This document shows, one piece after another, positions 6,223-7,623 of a stretch of 7,623 nucleotides of DNA; the first letter of the stretch is position 1; every line of letters starts with the position of its first letter. Origin of the DNA: Candidatus Dormiibacterota bacterium. GTDB lineage: Bacteria; Chloroflexota; Dormibacteria; Aeolococcales; Aeolococcaceae. A program made the translations under genes and the position numbers. The stretch covers positions 1 to 7,623 of the forward strand of contig DAIDIX010000082.1 of the NCBI GenBank assembly GCA_027451645.1, given 5' to 3'. The notes under the pieces are model-generated. The model ran no database searches. It saw only the letters and a list, made by a program, of their open reading frames with translations, and was not told the origin of the DNA.

Positions 6223-6896
6223 TGCTCTCCGTCGTAGCGACTCCCATCGGGAACCTCGGCGACATCACGCTCCGTGCCCTTGAGACATTTCGGGGTGCAA
6301 CAGTTGTCATAGCAGAAGACACACGGCGGACCCGCATGCTGCTTACCCACTACGACATCCATGTGCCCCTCGTCTCCATGCCTGCATTCCGGGAAGAGGT
6401 GCAGGCAGAACGCATCCTCCGGAACTACTCGACGAACGATCTGCTTGTCTTCTGCAGCGATGCTGGCTCACCAGTCATCAGTGACCCTGGTGCTCATCTT
6501 GTTGCTGCAGCCCTCGCACTCGGTCATGATGTCGTTCCCATTCCCGGCCCATCTGCCATCACAGCTGCCCTTTCTGTTGCAGGCATTCCCCTTTCCGGCT
6601 TCACCTTTCTCGGATTCCTGCCCCGACGGCCTGGGAGGGCTGCAACGCTCCTCACGACACACCTTGAAACTGGACTTCCCATCGTGCTGTATGAATCCCC
6701 GTTCCGGCTTGTCCATCTCCTCGAACTCATAGAAGCCCATGCACCGACACGCGAGGTCGTTGTTGCGCGAGAATTAACAAAGCATTTTGAGACAGTCTAC
6801 CGCGGATCGGCAGAGGAGCTCCGGAGCACCTTCCTCGCAACGCCACCGAAGGGGGAGTGCACCATCATCATTGGAGGACAGCACCGTGACGCGTGA
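6222..6896 (+). CDS. rsmI: 16S rRNA (cytidine-1402 2'-O)-methyltransferase, short form
   Basis: SAM-dependent methyltransferase that 2'-O-methylates C1402 in the 16S rRNA decoding centre, tuning start-codon fidelity. Landmarks from the N-terminus are VVATPIGNLGDIT (4-16), AEDTRRTRMLL (31-41), SDAGSPVISDPG, PIPGPSAITAALSVAGIP, GFLPRRPG, YESPFRL and ARELTKHFET, all tetrapyrrole-methylase-fold signatures of RsmI. It is 224 aa, while many RsmI proteins are ~270-290 aa with a C-terminal helical/HTH domain. This one stops right after the KGECTIIIGG strand, so that domain is absent. There is no sign of a frameshift, since the stop is followed at once by metG. ATG 6222 in TGATG is preferred over TTG 6219, which adds one residue; GGGGG just upstream can serve as ribosome-binding site. 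It overlaps metG by 11 bp. rsmI beside metG is a known neighbourhood. Confidence 0.95.
   Translation: MLSVVATPIGNLGDITLRALETFRGATVVIAEDTRRTRMLLTHYDIHVPLVSMPAFREEVQAERILRNYSTNDLLVFCSDAGSPVISDPGAHLVAAALALGHDVVPIPGPSAITAALSVAGIPLSGFTFLGFLPRRPGRAATLLTTHLETGLPIVLYESPFRLVHLLELIEAHAPTREVVVARELTKHFETVYRGSAEELRSTFLATPPKGECTIIIGGQHRDA
6873..6877 (+). promoter_or_regulatory. Shine-Dalgarno for metG
   Basis: GGAGG 8 nt before GTG 6886, within the rsmI coding sequence. It is the best-spaced ribosome-binding site in the window and decides the GTG start of metG. Confidence 0.7.
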
Positions 6897-6897
6897 G
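6880..6897 (+). repeat. start/overlap repeat, copy 2 (rsmI/metG)
   Basis: agcaccGTGacgcgtgag spans the metG start and the rsmI stop, and is 17/18 identical to 1724-1741. The two copies are direct repeats about 5.2 kb apart bracketing dinG, the amidase gene, nadE and rsmI. Confidence 0.6.
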
Positions 6898-7623
6898 AAC
6901 GGAAGATTCTACGTCACTGCAGCAATCGATTACGTCAATGCAGCACCCCACCTCGGAACTGCATACGAAAAGATTGGCTGCGACATCATTTCCCGGTATC
7001 ACACTCTTGCCTCACACGACACACGGTTTGTCATGGGAAGCGATGAGCACAGCCAGTCTGTTGCACGTGCAGCAGAAGCTGCTGGTTCAACTCCAAAGGA
7101 ATTCTGTGAACAGCAGAAGGTGCTGTTCCAGCGCACATGGAAGGCCTTTGACATCGTGCCCACAGCCTATGTCCAGACAGACAGCGAGGCAAACCGCTCG
7201 TCGACACGGGCCATCATCCAGCGCATCTACGATGCAGGGTACATCTACAAGGGTGCATACAAAGCATGGTTCTGCCCCTCATGCGAACAGTTCTATACGG
7301 ACAAGCAGATCACGGACCAGCAGTGCCCTGTCCATGAGCGCCCACTCGAGTGGGTAGAGGAGGAAAACTACTTCTTCCGTCTCAGTGCCTTCCAGGAGGC
7401 TCTCCAGTCCCACTTTGCATCGCATCCCGATTTCCTCGTCCCGGAAACGAGGCGCAACGAGATCCTCAATGTCATTGAAGGGGGGCTTGAGGACATCAGC
7501 ATCTCCCGGGCCTTCACCACGTGGGGCATTCCGCTTCCGTTCGATGAGAGCCAGGTCGTCTACGTGTGGTTTGATGCACTCCTTTCCTACCTTACGGGCA
7601 TTGGCTTCCCGGATGAGGACGGC
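6886..7623 (+). CDS. metG: methionyl-tRNA synthetase, N-terminal part
   Basis: Class I aminoacyl-tRNA synthetase charging tRNA-Met and initiator tRNA. The window ends after 246 codons, so the KMSKS motif, anticodon-binding domain and any C-terminal domain are not seen. The start is GTG 6886 with GGAGG 8 nt upstream, giving MTRENGRFYVTAAIDYVNAA. The HIGH signature is HLGT (22-25, in PHLGTAYEKIG) and the usual DEHG is DEHSQS; both substitutions recur in one bacterial MetRS subtype, so the enzyme is probably functional. A zinc knuckle in the connective-peptide insert has CPSC and then CPVH, that is three Cys and one His, followed by the family block EEENYFFRLS. VVYVWFDALLSYLTG near the window end is the conserved substrate-pocket segment. 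It overlaps rsmI by 11 bp. Confident call; incomplete only because the window stops. Confidence 0.96.
   Translation, partial: MTRENGRFYVTAAIDYVNAAPHLGTAYEKIGCDIISRYHTLASHDTRFVMGSDEHSQSVARAAEAAGSTPKEFCEQQKVLFQRTWKAFDIVPTAYVQTDSEANRSSTRAIIQRIYDAGYIYKGAYKAWFCPSCEQFYTDKQITDQQCPVHERPLEWVEEENYFFRLSAFQEALQSHFASHPDFLVPETRRNEILNVIEGGLEDISISRAFTTWGIPLPFDESQVVYVWFDALLSYLTGIGFPDEDG

Noticed and set aside
6893..7357. 154-codon + strand frame within metG
   Set aside because: Ser/Thr/Arg-rich out-of-frame reading of metG without any motif.
1..7623. CRISPR arrays, tRNAs, transposons, phage genes, defence or biosynthetic systems
   Set aside because: I looked on both strands and saw no spaced repeat array, cloverleaf, transposase motif or unknown gene; every sizeable coding region belongs to a recognised housekeeping family.

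Overview
The window is a dense bacterial housekeeping operon read entirely on the + strand. Its order is the C-terminal end of an RsuA/RluB-type pseudouridine synthase, cmk, plsC, a DinG-type helicase with an N-terminal exonuclease domain, a glutaminase-like amidase, nadE, rsmI and the start of metG. Six of the seven junctions are overlaps of 1 to 11 bp. The only gap is 58 bp, between dinG and the amidase. I see no convincing internal promoter or terminator, so co-transcription with translational coupling is the simplest reading. I find no phage, CRISPR, IS, rRNA or tRNA feature and nothing resembling a defence system.

The first ~120 bases do not belong to this operon by reading frame. On the - strand they encode an internal piece of the acetolactate synthase small subunit (IlvN/IlvH). 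It switches within about 20 bases into the pseudouridine synthase on the + strand, and both genes are cut at the same point. Codon use also differs across the switch. The likeliest explanation is a chimeric contig end, less likely a real rearrangement.

Organism: base composition looks moderately GC-rich by eye. Leucine is written mostly CTC/CTT, alanine often GCA, and the tetramer TGCA is conspicuously frequent. The order pseudouridine synthase-cmk-plsC and an exonuclease-DinG lacking the Fe-S cysteines recall Firmicutes-like or deep-branching Gram-positive-type bacteria. The NAD synthetase split into two genes and a MetRS with HLGT/DEHS motif variants are further clues. I cannot name the phylum from this alone.

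Functionally the genes serve nucleotide supply (CMP/dCMP kinase), phospholipid synthesis (acyltransferase), DNA repair (DinG), NAD synthesis (amidase plus NadE) and translation (rRNA pseudouridylation, 16S rRNA methylation by RsmI, Met-tRNA charging by MetRS). The least ordinary signals are at the nucleotide level. The cmk Shine-Dalgarno sits inside a 14-bp palindrome and has a second complementary copy just downstream of the start codon. A 17/18-identical start/overlap sequence occurs at both plsC/dinG and rsmI/metG. The window also opens on the chimera-like junction.
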